Positions 9,584 to 22,556 of a stretch of DNA of 64,000 bases are shown here, one piece after another. This DNA is from Acanthococcus lagerstroemiae (taxonomy: Eukaryota; Arthropoda; Insecta; Hemiptera; Eriococcidae). Position numbers and translations under genes: made by a program. The notes beneath the pieces are model-generated. The model had not been told where the DNA came from. It did not search any database and was given only the letters and a program-made list of their open reading frames with translations. Numbering within the stretch: the first letter of the stretch is position 1; each line of letters opens with the position of its first letter. The stretch lies in the NCBI GenBank assembly GCA_031841125.1, contig CM063106.1, positions 5,766,001 through 5,830,000 on the forward strand, given 5' to 3'.

Positions 9584-12500
9584 CTGCAATAAAAAATGCT
9601 GGTATGAATAGTGCGTGTGGCTCTTCGAATATTTTCATTTTTTCTACACCAAGATACATATAGGTCTTTGTACGTAATATGTGTGAGTAATAAGTGTATA
9701 ATCCTTGCGATTTACAGATTAAGGACATTAAAAGATTTTTGGCAACTGCTAAAATAAGATTTTCAACAAAGTATTCAAGAAATTAGAAGCTGGTTCAGTA
9801 AATCCGAGAACGTGTAGTACTTGTGGTAGATGGATAGTGCTTCGACAACATTCCAACATATTAATTGAGTGAATCACAGGACGGAATTCGCATTTCTGAT
9901 AAAGTACTCTTCGGCAGGTTTTGGAATGTTAAGCCTGATAAATACAGTAATTTTACCGTTAGAATTGCAAACGTTACAAACTGGAGCACACGTACCATTT
10001 CTTCGCATAAATGGCCAAAATAACAGCTGCTGTATAACGGGCAGCAGAGTAACACGAAACCTCCGGCGATTTTTACTTTTAGTACTGGTGGAATATCGGC
10101 CTGTGAAAAGTATTTCACTCGGATAAGTTTTTTGAATGATACAATATTGGTAGAATCGATTCAAAGGTGCAACTTGATTCAAAAAAGGTATCTTACTCAC
10201 AATTAGTGTAGCGTAGGCAAGAGGCACTTGCATTGCGAAAAAAGTGAACAAATTGACCGCAAGAAAAATTTCTACGAACGGCCGCAACATCTCTATCGAT
10301 CTAAAAAGGTATTATATTAAGAATACTTATATGATTAATCGTAATAAAGTGAAAGAAATTATTTGTGCTAAGCGAGTGCATATACAGTTCAGAAAAGACT
10401 CGGTTGAGTGGGACTGCGGGCTCTGTCTCTTTTTATACATAATATTAGAAGTCTCACTCCCTCGCATCAATTTTCTAATATATAAGCACCATTTTAGGAA
10501 TTGTCAATAAATTTTTCTCCTCCAAAAAACCAAATAACGGCCACGGTAATTCCTTCTTCATTGCTCGAGCATTACAATACTACGTAGAAATGATTACTGA
10601 AAGTTCTAGAACTTATTTCAGCGCTACATTTTCCTAGAAGGCAACGAAACCATGGTTTCGAGCGGCAAATTTTCGAAGGCGGCAAATTTTTTCTAAAATG
10701 TTAATAATAATAAAACTGTTTTTTTTTTGGGTTTTTTTTTTGTGAAACATAAGGGTGACACAAAATTTTTGGCTTAGGGCGGCAAAGTCCAATCCGGGTG
10801 GACGTCGTGGGAGTTCACATCCACAAAATTCCGTCAATTGGCCCGTGTCGCCAATATTGAAAACAAATAAAAGCAAAACAAAAGCAACAAAATTAAATAT
10901 ACTGTATGACAACTGTCAATGCATTTTTAGCATAAATGAAGGGAAGATTTTGGAACTAGAAAACGCTTTGGAAAAAATGAAGTATGAAGTAATTGGAATT
11001 TCAGAAATAAAGCCTAATGGGAAAAACTTGATTAAAAGAAAAAAAAACAGTTGTATTTTCTATTATTATTATGGCTGTACTGTGGAATATCTTGGAGTGG
11101 CCTTTTATATCAAATAAATGTTAGTAAACAATATTATGGAAATCAGAGGCGTTTCTGAGCGTATTGCAGCGCTTAAAATCAGATTAGGCAAATCAATATA
11201 AGTATGAATGTAATCCAATGTTGTGCCCCAACTAATTTACCATCGAAAGAGAGTGAGAAGTTCTACACGCTGCTAGAAGAAACATAATGTAACACAGAAA
11301 AATAATATTATACAACGGTTAAGGGGATTTCAACGCTAAAATAGGAAAAAATTGAGGAGGGAGGATGAGTGTAGATAGCTTCAGTGCAGGGGATACAAAT
11401 GTGAGAATGGTGAAAAATTGGTCGAATTTGCAGTTAACGTCAACATGAAGATAGCTGCCTTCTTTTTTATAAATAAATTTAAAAACAATGGACGTGGCAA
11501 TCACCAGCAGACTTACAAAAAGTGAAATCAATTATACGTTAGCGAATAATTTAAGAATACATTTTTCAACTTCAGATCATAGGAAAGGAAAATGTGGAGT
11601 ATAAGTACCTGAAGACTTAAAGTGCAAAAAATATGTATTTAAACTATAAAGATACAAGTAAACTGGCAATTCCTATACATAAAATAGAAGCTGCAGAAAC
11701 GTATTTGGAATAAAAATTTGAGAGGGGACAAAAACATACGAAATGAAAAAAACACAAGAACTATACAACTTATTTGGATGAAACTTTGAGAAAAACAATT
11801 CAAGAAAGTGGAAACCCCAAGGAAAAACTGAAACTGATGTCAAAATTAATAGTAAAACTAAAGAGTTGATAATTAAACGAACTATACTGAAAAATTGAGG
11901 ACAATGATAGCAAATAAAAAATACAGAATTGACAGAATGGAATAAATTGATAAAAAGAGAAATTCGAAACGACATTAAAAAGTTTGAATGTGAATGAATC
12001 AAAAATATAATATGTAGACGATAGTTGGTCTACCAAAAAAAGCAATCAATGAGGGTGTATACTTACTTGCAACCAAAACTGAAGACAGAAGACGGGAAAT
12101 TAACTTACAATCGAGATGAAATAATTACTGCAGCTCCTGAATTTTAAGGTAGACTTTACTCCAAAGCGGTAACAAATATAAAAAGAAATGTGATATAAGA
12201 GGAAGAATGGAGGTCAAAACTGTGTAGTACCGAAAAAGTTGCTCCCATATTAGAAAGGGAGGTGGAAAAGATATAGGCGCAATTGAAAATAGGCAAAATC
12301 GGGGGCCCAGATAATATAAAAAGTGAAATATTGAAAACTTTCTCAGGATTCTTAATTAAACCTTTAACGATGATCTTCAATTCAATTTTAAAAACGACAC
12401 AATTCGCCACACAATAGTTAAGATCCGAAATTATTTTGCAATTTAAAAAAGGAAAAAGAGAATATATAAATAATTATCGACCTATCAATTCATCATCAAT

Positions 12501-14562
12501 ACTAAATACTGATGAAAATCTTGAAAGACCGCATATACAACCTGTTAGACTTTCAACCATCTGAACAAGCAGGTTTCCGCAAACAATTCTCAACAGTAAA
12601 TCACATACAGAGACGATTAGCCAATTAATTGAAAAAGCCAGTGAATACAATCTGGGAACCTTGCAATCTCCTCTTTATAGATTTCAATAAAGCGTTTGAC
12701 TCAGTTACACATAGCAGCGTGTGGAGCTTCTTAGCACATCAAGGTGTACCAAGAGAAATTATAGAAATCTTACATAATTCATTAAGAACTTGGTGGCTTA
12801 TATTAAATTATATAAAAAAAGAAAATACCTCGCAATTAATAGAGCAGTATCGAATGGGAAGGGAAGGGAATAAATATTAATTTTAGATGGGTTAACCATC
12901 TTCGATTTGCAGATGACATTCTCCTAATAGGAAAAAGCTTAACCGAAATTGAAATCGTGGCAAAAGGACTGAAAAACGAATGCAAAAAAGTGTGATTAAC
13001 TATGAGTGAAACAAAACAAAATTAATGACAAACCAGCATATAGATAAAATTACAACAGAAAACTTGGAAATTGAACATGTGAAAGAATATAAATGGTATT
13101 TAAGTCAAATTATACCTTTTTAAAATCGAACCAAAAAAGAAATAGAAGTAAGAACTGCAAATGCTTGAAAAGCTTTCTGAGCACTCACACCAATATTAAA
13201 AGGTAAAGTCCACATTAAGACAAAAAGGCATATATTCACTGTCATAGGCGCCCGAACATGGGCTCTAACAAAAGTACAAGTTGAATAATTACAAAAGATA
13301 CAATTAGCCATGTTATGAAGCATAATAGCGTTAAAATTAAAGGGCAAAGTTAAAAATAAAACCATCAGTACAGTACACTCACTAAGGTAGAGAATTTTGT
13401 ATATAGAATTAAAAAGTTAAGATTCGGATACCCAGGGCACATGGCAAGAGGGAACAGAAATAAATGGAATCTAAGTACAACAGAATGGACCTCTTATGGC
13501 AGAAAAAGGAAAAGGGGAAGAATAGCAGTACGCTGGATAGATGAAAGGGCTCACGGTGAACCAGTACAGCCCAAAACAGAAAAGCATGGGCCAAATTGAC
13601 GGAAACTTTTACCCAACGTTGGGCAGATTAGGTGGCTCGTCTACACTTAACTAAGGTTTATAATAAAAATAGATAAAAAAGGGCGGCTAAGTCCCTTAAT
13701 CCGCCCCTGACTCATTCCTCTGATGTTAAGTCCTCAGTTACACTTACTTCGTTAAGAACTGGTGATGTTCAATAATTACAGCAACCTCTTTCTTGAATAT
13801 TCGGAAAATTTTTGATTTTTCCGTTTCCCCGATAACTTCGTATCCACAGCTAGCTTTCAGTTTGGAAACAGTATCGTCTATCACGATGTGAAAGTGCGCT
13901 CCGAGGTTAGAATATGCGTTGTAAAACTCGCACCCGATCATTATGTCCAATAGTACCATACTCCAGACGGAGAAAAATGCCCAACTTGTTAATAACATAG
14001 ATGACCAATAAACCAGGAAGTATACCTTGTAGGAATGTATCCGGCTTACAAACGGTATACCATACACATACAATTGCTGATCACCAAGACTCGTTCGGTC
14101 GCAGAACAAAATAGCATAAAAAAAATTGAGAAAAACGATTTGAGAATAAACTATTGCTAAAAACACAAACCACTTTGTGCCGATGGATACTGAATTATAT
14201 CGGCATTGGAGGTCGGTCCTCCACTGTTTCGAAGTACGCCTGGAAGGAAATCCGTTGTCAATGTATTTTATTATGGTTTTTAGTTCATCCCGGTTATGGT
14301 GTGTCACAAATTGGACAAAAGTATGGATGTAAGTAGTTGCCGCACACGTGGCTAATAAGTACATTAGATCGGGTACATTGATACTGTCCCCGGTGAAAAA
14401 GTATCCGATTACTGAAATAATATCGACGTAGACTAAGGTTATTACACTCATTAACCAATATACGACCCTCAATCCGTCTCTGATTATGTCGTCACTTCTA
14501 TAACCCTCTATGGTAGAATACATCAAATACAACATTACTGTGCAGGCTCTTCGACATGGCAT
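9368..14562 (-). CDS. Insect odorant receptor (7tm_6 family), four exons
   Basis: Exons 14562-13748, 10300-10201, 10100-9996 and 9583-9368 join through consensus sites: donors GTAAGTG, GTGAGT and GTACGT, acceptors ttttag, cacag and attgcag. The phases agree and total 1236 nt, or 411 residues plus stop, the normal size for the family. These receptors are seven-helix membrane proteins that pair with the Orco co-receptor as ligand-gated cation channels in olfactory neurons; that role is family knowledge. The protein shows the expected hydrophobic segments, an HH motif before the TM5 region, and a C-terminus with YFSQWYALP, LAQSQEPIKFSAFKMYPL and TVVSLQRS, matching the family signature. The start is chosen at 14562, where 32 residues precede TM1. 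A ttttag acceptor directly upstream leaves room for an extra 5' exon. The first intron is 3.4 kb and contains a LINE. Confidence 0.88.
9996..10100 (-). CDS. Odorant receptor exon 3
   Basis: 105 nt, phase 0 to phase 0, between ttttcacag and GTACGT. It encodes 35 residues including the hydrophobic GGFVLLCCPLYSSCYFGHL, which corresponds to TM6 and the following YCxxG-like segment of the family. Confidence 0.85.
10201..10300 (-). CDS. Odorant receptor exon 2
   Basis: 100 nt between acceptor ttttag and donor GTGAGT, phase 2 in and phase 0 out. It encodes one membrane-spanning segment, MLRPFVEIFLAVNLFTFF, continuing directly from the EHHQFLTK end of the previous exon. Confidence 0.85.
10640..10860. 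repeat. Decayed hAT-like repeat fragment
   Basis: Repeated gcggcaaattttcg and gggcggcaaagtcc words, with a run of T, resemble the ends of insect hAT-type nonautonomous elements. A related piece (gggcggctaagtccc, ending ccgcccctg) lies at about 13680-13710, beyond the LINE, so the LINE may sit inside this older repeat. Confidence 0.35.
10880..13640 (+). mobile_element. Decayed RTE-like LINE inside the odorant receptor intron, antisense to it
   Basis: Recognisable fragments in the right order are the endonuclease (EVIGISEIKPNGKNLI near 10990), RT (LFIDFNKAFDSVTHSSVW near 12670, then RFADDILLIG near 12905), and the usual Arg/Lys-rich 3' end (GHMARGNRNKW near 13435, then KRKRGRIAVRWID). Frames are broken many times. 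Span and orientation show most of one LINE, long dead. It accounts for most of the intron's length. Confidence 0.75.
13748..14562 (-). CDS. Odorant receptor exon 1 (N-terminus to TM4-TM5 region)
   Basis: 815 nt, ending in phase 2 before GTAAGTG. It encodes about 271 residues with hydrophobic stretches near residues 35-58, 68-85, 130-150 and 178-208. An in-frame TGA lies 11 codons upstream of the ATG. The sequence just before the ATG (tttgttttag) also looks like a splice acceptor, so this may be exon 2 of a longer gene. Confidence 0.85.
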
Positions 14563-17415
14563 TCTAAAACAAAAATAAGGGGGAAAAAATCAATTATTCT
14601 TCCCTTTTGCATTTTCCATGTAAGTATCGAACAGTCTTCCAATGTGGCTAAGGTTATTGGATTTTTAAAAATTAGTTGCGGTATTGCTTTTTAACTATCT
14701 GTTGTAGTATATTTTAGACTTTCTCTCTCTTTTTTTTCTTTTTTCCCCTTTTCTTGTAGAGGTCCTGAGAATATAGAGCCTGATACATGGACCACGTTAG
14801 AATCGATCTTACAGTTATTTACAGGTCAGCCAGGATAACTCGGATGTAGAGGAAACTCGATGTTATAAATACGATTACTGATACTTAATACAATACTACG
14901 AGCAATGTGCAAAATGAAATCATTTATACGTATTTAAATTTACTTATATGCTTTCCCTCTACAGCCTACAAGACTAATTATGAGAGGGATAGTAGACGAA
15001 TAATAGGTAAGAATATTTACTTTAATAATTTCTGATGATGTTTCAAAATTGTTATCTCAAGCCTCGTCCATTGATCTTCTTCTTCTTTATTTGCAGTTTT
15101 CATACTAATTGGTTCCATTGCTGCTGTACCTTTTCTGGAGCACCAGAATAATGTTATATATTTAGTGCCAGGTGTAGTCTATATATACTGAACAATCCAC
15201 TGCAATTATCAGGGACTCAGATGCTATAGCCAATTGGCTGAAGCATCGGACTCAGCATACTTAGATGTAGCGTTAACACTAAATCTATGCTAAGTCCGCT
15301 GTTCACTGCCCCTCATATCGCCAAAAAAAAAAATAGGGAGAAAGTTAGAATAAGAAATATAGGGACTGAATTTTAAAATTCTTGTGTCCTCGCTTTTTAG
15401 TCTGTGTTACCTGCCCTATTGGGATTACATAAAAGAATAGGTGCACGTGAATTACATCCGAAAACCATTTGAGACTAAGTAGAAAGTCCTGTAAATCAAG
15501 ATATTGCTAGTGTTCTCTTCTTTTTTTTAGATATTTTAGTGATAGTCGAATATATTATTTATACTCATATGTCTACTTATTAGTATCACAACTGGAAATA
15601 TTGGAAGTGACTTACAGCCCAGAAGAATCGATAATGATTTTTTAAATCGAATTGAATTCTGTGTATCTCTGTGTTCTCAGGAAGACGAAATCTGGCAATC
15701 TGGCGTGGCTGCACCAAAAGCTGAAACTTTCTTTATTTGTTATAGCAGAAACTGATAAGTTGATGTTTTAATTGAAAAGTGTAGAATTTTCTATCTAAAA
15801 ATGTAAATGGTCCGATATGTAGCTAAGTCAGGAGGGAAAAGCATCAGTCATGTCAGTGTTGCCTCGTTAACCACAATCTTTTTGCGATTTAATCAAACCG
15901 GGGCAGATTGAGACCTGAAAGAGCACCGGGAAAATGAGAATACTCTATCCTCTCCTCTCATTTCTTGCTGCTGCAGGTAGCCCACAATTTTCAAATGTAC
16001 CGACCATCGGAAAATTTCCCGAAAACTTATGTGGCCAATGTACTCCTGTAACCTCTGGTGACTGTACTCGCCCTTTGTACACAAGACATTGCATTTATGT
16101 CATTATAAATGTATTATACGTTCAATTTACGTTATTGATTGCGAAGCCTTAACCCATTTAGTACGAATAATTTTTCGTTTCTTGTGAGGACCGAGGGGGG
16201 GGGGGCAGTTAGATAAGAATAATATGTCATGTGTATTAGGGTTTTCGAACATCGAGTCTCACTTGCGGATTGTATAACATACTTATGGTTTCACCTTCTT
16301 CGCTCTCCAGTGTATTTGAAGATAGAGATTCAGTTTATAAAGGAGTAGGTATCTCCGTGGGCCCCTCTTCCTATTTTCGCTCATGGTTGCCCCCAAAATC
16401 TGTTTCAATGAAATAAAAAAATGTGTCTGCGAAATTTCAGCTCGATGGAATACTGATAAAAAAAACACCTACCTCATGCTATCTTCTTTTCTTATGGAAA
16501 AATAAGGAACATTTTGAACTTTTTGATTGTTTTCTTTTTTTCTTTATTTCTTATTTTGTGTTCATGTTAAGGATATTAATTTGTAAGTCTTGGGTAAGTC
16601 ATTGGGCATTCTAGGATCAGAGTCAGTCATCCCAGGGTGAGAGATGACTTCAAAGTGGAGGGAGATAGGAGACAAATAAATTTTGAGTTGGGAGTTAATT
16701 TATAGATCCTGTTACTGAATTCGATTGTGATTGGTTTCTTGATCAGACTCACACCATTTGGTAGCACTTAGATCTGATCCGAAAAACCGCGTAGTAAGTG
16801 ATTCAGAAAAGCTAGTGAGTTTTAAGATCAGGCTTTAAAAACACGTCGATACTCTACGACTCAGATGTTTGTAGAAAGCCCAACGCCGCAGATTTCCCCT
16901 TTCCAAGTTTCCACTAATATCACAGGCTTCGTTATAACAAATATTTCGATAAAATAATCTTTCCAGCTTTAATGACTGAGCTTATGATCTATACTAACTA
17001 GGTGCCTACATGCGTATAATCATGACGTATGCTATAAATTCCCTAATGAAATAATGCATTAATTTTACTTCAACACTACCTATAACTGATGAAAAAGTCG
17101 ATATCGAATTATGTGTAGAAAAACGTGTCGGTAACCACAAATTTTTTTCAACTCCGATGAAAAAGTCGACAGAGATGTTCGTACAAAGGTGATCTCCTTA
17201 TCAACTCATCTAATATTCTTGTTTCTGATTCGACTTGGCGCTAATACTTTTTTCCATTACATATATTCAATTTCGGCAATTTGCAATTTTTTCTACAAGG
17301 AATGCAATATCGGCTGTCCCACAATTTTTCTACACAAAATTTGATATCGATTATCTACCGATTTAACGGTCTAAACTTCTACAGCGACAAACATGTCGAC
17401 ATGTCGATTCGATTA
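14563..17415. other. No gene supported
   Basis: AT-rich DNA upstream of the odorant receptor. The short ORF at 15934 begins with a hydrophobic MRILYPLLSFLAAAG, and ctgcag/gtagcc inside it could be a donor, but no partner exon was found. A G tract sits at 16195-16205. Confidence 0.4.
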
Positions 17416-17873
17416 CACTACTGAACAACTATTTTGCACAATGCATTTCGACAGGTGATTCTGAGGTACTTTTTAACGCTGAACACGATACTGCGACCCA
17501 TTTTTCTCTATCACGTCACAATTCGGAGTTCTGAACGACTGAAATTCGTTTCCATTTTGTTTTTGCATTGGAATAAGCGGTACCACTGACTGATATTATC
17601 AATGTTATCAGACCACAATAACAGAAAACAAACAGACGGAATACACACCACTACACACGACCGCAACACACAACACGAATCAGTATGACCACATTCAGTT
17701 CCTAAACCTCTTTTTGAACACATTTAGTTGAATTTTTTATAGTTTTTGATCAGAAAAACTAGACGTGATAGAGAAAAACGGCCGATGGCGCTGTATTCAG
17801 CTTTGAAAAGTGCTCAAGAATCACCTCCTTAAATCCGTTGTGCAAACAAAAAATTTCATTTTGTTCAGTAGTG
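17416..17873. mobile_element. MITE with long terminal inverted repeats, superfamily unassigned
   Basis: The ends are cactactgaacaa and, inverted, ttcagtagtg. Similarity continues inward on both arms for over 100 bases, including aggtgattct, gctgaa and tttttctctatcacgtc on each arm. The total is 458 bp. Flanks are tta on the left and tgt on the right, so no clean target duplication is visible. There is no transposase, so it is nonautonomous. Confidence 0.7.
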
Positions 17874-19600
17874 TGTTATTATTATTAACATTATAGCTAT
17901 TTGTAATGAATTCAAAATGAGATAATTTCAGGCCAATGCGAAGTCTAATAATGATTTCTAAGCAAAAGGATAAGAAATGTAACAGAAATTACTAAATTTT
18001 CAAGTTCAATGTCGATATTTGCACTTGTTTTACGAGCAGTTCACCATCTCTTGCTAACAGCGCTACGACTTCAATACTGGACACTATTTCTTATTAAGTA
18101 TAAGAAGAAAGAAGTTCTACAGGCTTAACGTAGGTCAATACAAAATTCCTTTCGTCGTATAACATATGAACAAAGAATTACATCCTTGAAAGTTTGACCA
18201 AAATTATAACATGGAATTGGAAATCACGGCATCACAAATAAAGCTGTCTCCTTCAGGGATTAATAATTTAGTAAATCCATGACTTTTCACATCTGAGAAT
18301 CACGTAATTGAATAGGACGGGAAAAAAGAACGAAAAAACTGATGGATTGAATAAGGCAAGACAGTGAAACGATAAAAGAAAAAGAAAAACACGAAATCTT
18401 CTGTAGTCGCACAACTAAACCTTACACACCTGTCAACGTGTACAAAAGTATGAATTACCCAGCGACATGTTAAAATCGATAAATTTATCCATCACTCAAC
18501 CCACAACTTAATGACAATAATGACAACTTGATTTCAGATTAGAAAATAATGTGAAATTACTAAATAACTTAAAGGACACCCCAAGTAGGTAAATAACTAT
18601 TTTCTATTCGAGTTCGCAGGTAACACTTATGACACATTTTGACGTTCGTATAGTCAGTCATATAGCAGAGGTTTACAACAATTTTTCGTCTATATACGAG
18701 TATTTACCTATAGCTTTTCTCACGGAAGCGCAAATTCGAATAATCTAATGATGATATTTGGTTACTTTATAATAACCGCTGAATTTTTCTTCAAAATGAG
18801 ACAAATTCATTGCAGCGGGGAGCAAACCTTCTTCGAGAAGGAAAAACATAAGATTTTTGATAAAATAATACATTTTTTGAAAATTCAAGGAGATAAATGC
18901 CTCCTTATGCTTGAAGTTCTGTTTCTCGTTATTTCCTTTCAGATCGGTCACTCATTTTCGAGACAGAAATTGAGCGATAAAATATCACAGCATCTCGGCA
19001 CATGAATAGATATCTGTTCTCTTCTTCTCCAGTTTGTCTTCATACGAGTAAGTCCGGATGGGTGAAAAAGATTCCTTACTCAACACTGAAGAGGCAAAGC
19101 TACATAGTATTTTGACTTCCGATTCCAAAATGTGTCAAGAATTCACCTTTTGGTCGCTGATAAGAGTAGTCGATATTAGCGCTGCACGGCTCGAATGGGA
19201 ATGAAATTTAATCAAAACTCCATGTAGTTTCCCATAAGAACGAAAGGGAACTTCTGGCACAGATTCCCCTAATCCGATCAACAGGAAACTTAGTAGTTTT
19301 TATTTATTTATTTGATTTTATTAGAATCAATTTAGGAGAAGAATCAGAGGAAATTCAGAAAAAAAGATTACCGCAAGAGTGAACAACGACCACCTCAATA
19401 TATAAAGGAAGTTCTGTATTCCTCTCAAGTATTCCCTAACATCCTTCCACCCTACCCTCCCAGAATAGGATATGCTCATGTGCGCAAATGTGAGTGCTTG
19501 GGAGATAAGGTTCCAATCTGCATTTGCAGGGACGAAACTATGGGGAGGGGGATGAAACACCTCCAATAATTAGGCAGTCAGCAAATTTTGAAACCGTTTA
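17874..19600. other. No gene seen
   Basis: AT-rich sequence. The overlapping ORFs on both strands at 18745-19005 have biased composition and no recognisable domain. Confidence 0.4.
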
Positions 19601-19951
19601 CAGTAGACAATCGATTATCCAACCCGATTGGGGAATGGAGACTGTCGGATAACGAAAAAGTCGGATAACGAAAAAGTCGGATAATACGAATGTAATATTT
19701 TTTTTTGGTTTTTTGATGCGGTAGGCCTGAATAGTGGTAGTAGATTGATAAATGAAGTACAGAACAGCAAAGTTTGAACGAAATTTTATTATAAAAGTGC
19801 AAAATGAATACAACGTTAGTCGGTTTGTTACTGTCGGATAATATGGAAAATTGTCCAATAATCGGAGTGTCGCATAATAGAGAGAAAATTTTTACTGTCG
19901 GATAAGCCGGAGTGTCGGATAAAGAGGTGTCGGATAATCGAGTGCCTACTG
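19601..19951. mobile_element. pogo/Tigger-type MITE
   Basis: 351 bp flanked by TA on both sides (19599-19600 and 19952-19953). Left end is cagtagacaatcgattatcc; right end inverted is cagtaggcactcgattatcc, 18 of 20 identical. TA duplication plus CAGTAG...TCGATTATCC ends are characteristic of pogo/Tigger elements. Inside are near-tandem copies of gtcggataacgaaaaa at 19640-19685. There is no transposase ORF. Confidence 0.85.
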
Positions 19952-21755
19952 TATTTGAATTTTTCATTTTCTAAGAACGTTGGTTTGCTTATTGTTATTA
20001 TTATTATTTTTATTTATTTTTTTTATTGAAAGTCAAGTTTTGTCTCTGCTCCTCTCCCATCCACGTCATTTTCATTTTGTACGTCCCTAGCAGAGATACG
20101 ATGATTTTTGCGGATTCGTGTTAGAAATCAGCCGGGTTACAAAGAATAACTAATTTTCACCGGTCGTTCCATCTGTGTAACTATTCTAAAATACTACTAT
20201 GTCAATAATATATTCAGTTTACGCAGACCGGTTATAGGTTTCCTCGAATACGGAGAAAGAAAGGGCAAAGATAACATTCGACGGGCCGACTAATATTGTT
20301 TTGAGTTTTACTATTATTTTGCGATAAATACACGAAGACTGGCGGATAATATTGAATGGGAGAGGATCGAGATGAGAGCGCCGAGCGCGAGCCGACAAAT
20401 CCAAAAGCGTTCTCAGCTTCACGTCTGATGTGTGACATTTTAATAAAAAATACAGTAACACGAATAATATGCAAATTAGCGGACATATATACAGACAGCA
20501 GGGAGCCCGTCATTAATATAAATAGGCGCTGAAGAACGGTTGCAGATTTAATTTCAAAGTCAAAGTGCCGGGCTGTGCGATCAGATCGAATCAATCCGGT
20601 TTTGTCGTTACTAGATTAAGTCTCGTATCTGGCCGGTGTCGTATTCGTATCGTCTTCAGGTGCGCACGCGATCACTTTTCGTTTCATTTACTACTTACAT
20701 CAACTTTTAGCTTCATTTGGCTGCCGGCCGGTAAGAATTTATACGATTTTATTTTCGTAATTCGTTAGAATTATATTTCTGCGGCAAAAAAACGGAGATT
20801 GAAAAGTTACTTTCTTCGATATTTTGAGATTATTGTCGTCAATGGAAGTGGAGCACTGAGCCGTCATATTCGCTTCCTGAATCAACAGTTGTTTCTGAAA
20901 TGCAATTTTAGCTTCGCACATTTGATTCCGTGCGCTGAAAAACTTGATTTTTGGTTTTCACCAAAATTACAGAAGAGTGACATAACAACCTTTCGCCTTC
21001 TTGTCGCAGATTTACGATTCAGCTTCGCCGAATTGATTGCCCAAATCGTGTTTTCGTTTGTGTGCGAGGATACGTACAGATCCCTTACTTGAAAAGAAAT
21101 GGACCGGTGAAAATGGTTTGACAAACTCTAATACTGAGTATCATGGTGTTAAAAGGAAAGTTAGCATTAACGCATCCTAGCCTCCCCTACATTCCGGAAG
21201 ACAGGGTCAAATCAGTCACTGTTGTAGAACAGAGACGTAAAAATTGAGCACCGGTAGAGCAATAATTTTATAATAAAATAGAAAATAGTGAAAAATTCGC
21301 TATTAATGCAAATCTCATTATGAAAATCTAGAGGCAGTTCGGGCATGATGTTCAAGAAGAGCCGATGCATCGGGCTTAAAACAACAACGTTTTCAAACTT
21401 TCTAAATAAGTACGTTACAAGACCAGGTTAGGGAGGGAGCGGTGGGTAAAATTCTCATTCTTGAATCACGATAGGAGAACTTTATGCCGCATTAAAACAA
21501 GGAGTATAAAGCAAAGTTTTAGCGCGAATATGGGATGGCGTTCGAACAATTTCAGAATAATTTCAGTGCTGAATCAAAAAGTTATCTACCGATCCTAATT
21601 TGTACGTAAATAAGCTGATGGAGCACAAGTGATAAAAGTGTGTATTTTCCCTAAACATAATTTTCTCTAGCGGATAGAAATTTGCGGCATTATAATTAAG
21701 TTCCGCAAAGGCGGACGTGTAGATTTTGAATACACATATTAGATACAATACAACA
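19952..21755. other. No gene supported; less AT-rich patch at 20220-20720
   Basis: Overlapping ORFs on both strands at 20220-20770 come from a patch with more CpG than the surroundings. None contains a known domain, and no splice-linked exons were found. It could be regulatory, an untranslated exon or an old insertion. Confidence 0.35.
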
Positions 21756-22023
21756 CAAGGGCGCAACCAAGGAGGGGGCTAGGAGGCTATAGCACTCCCC
21801 AAAAATTCTTCGAGAGTTTTACAAAATCAATTTTGAAACGAAAAAAAACTTATGCCGATGGCCTGATGCGGTTACGTTACGTTGTAGGTTCGTACAATTT
21901 TACAGCTCATGAAAATAGATAGGTACCAAATCAGGCAGGTACCGAATCCAGCTTTCACCCCTGCCCAAGTTTTTGTTTCTAAATTCTAGCCCCCACAAAG
22001 AAAAAGTTCTGGTTGCGCCCCTG
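21756..22023. mobile_element. hAT-type MITE
   Basis: 268 bp. Left end is caagggcgcaaccaagg; right end inverted is caggggcgcaaccagaa. Both ends then run into ggggctag. Flanking 8-mers are atacaaca and gtacaaca, a 7/8-matching target duplication, as expected for hAT transposition. No coding capacity. Confidence 0.78.
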
Positions 22024-22556
22024 GTACAACATGTTACAGGGACGTTATACTAGATGCCTGAATGTGATGAAACCTAAAATTTAAAATATTTAACGTTTTT
22101 TGTTCCTTGTTAATTTTATGTTTCGGTCGATTACGATTATTTCATTACTCGAAATGTAATATGATACTCATTTCAACGTTTATTCACACAGAGTCTAGAT
22201 CAACTAAATGAACAAAAATTTTCAAGTGACAATTGGTCCAGATATGTGACAGAGCTTAGGCAAAGGTACCTGAAACAATAAACGTAAATTTTATAACAGA
22301 ACCTCAATCCGCAATGAAGACTCATTATAAAGCTGTATTCTGGCGGTAACGCTAAGAAATTTTCTGCGCCACTAGCGAAATTGTCACCTCCCACAAAAAA
22401 GGACTGTGAAGTCCCGTCAACTTTCAAATTTAAAATTGAAATTATCCGTTGTTCCATGGAAACAAAAGTTTTTCCACTCACCAAGTATTTACATTTAGTA
22501 TCGATTTGGATTCAAGGGGGAAGGGGTCCCCGGGTCACTGATCTCGGATGCATATT

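Noticed and set aside
9869..10126. Plus-strand ORF over odorant receptor exon 3
   Set aside because: Shadow of a minus-strand exon with family homology and splice sites.
15934..16152. Short ORF with signal-peptide-like start
   Set aside because: Single short frame with no partner exon or conserved pattern; hydrophobic N-termini are common by chance in AT-rich DNA.
20219..20768. Overlapping ORFs on both strands in a CpG-richer patch
   Set aside because: No recognisable domain, no consistent splice partners and both strands equally open.
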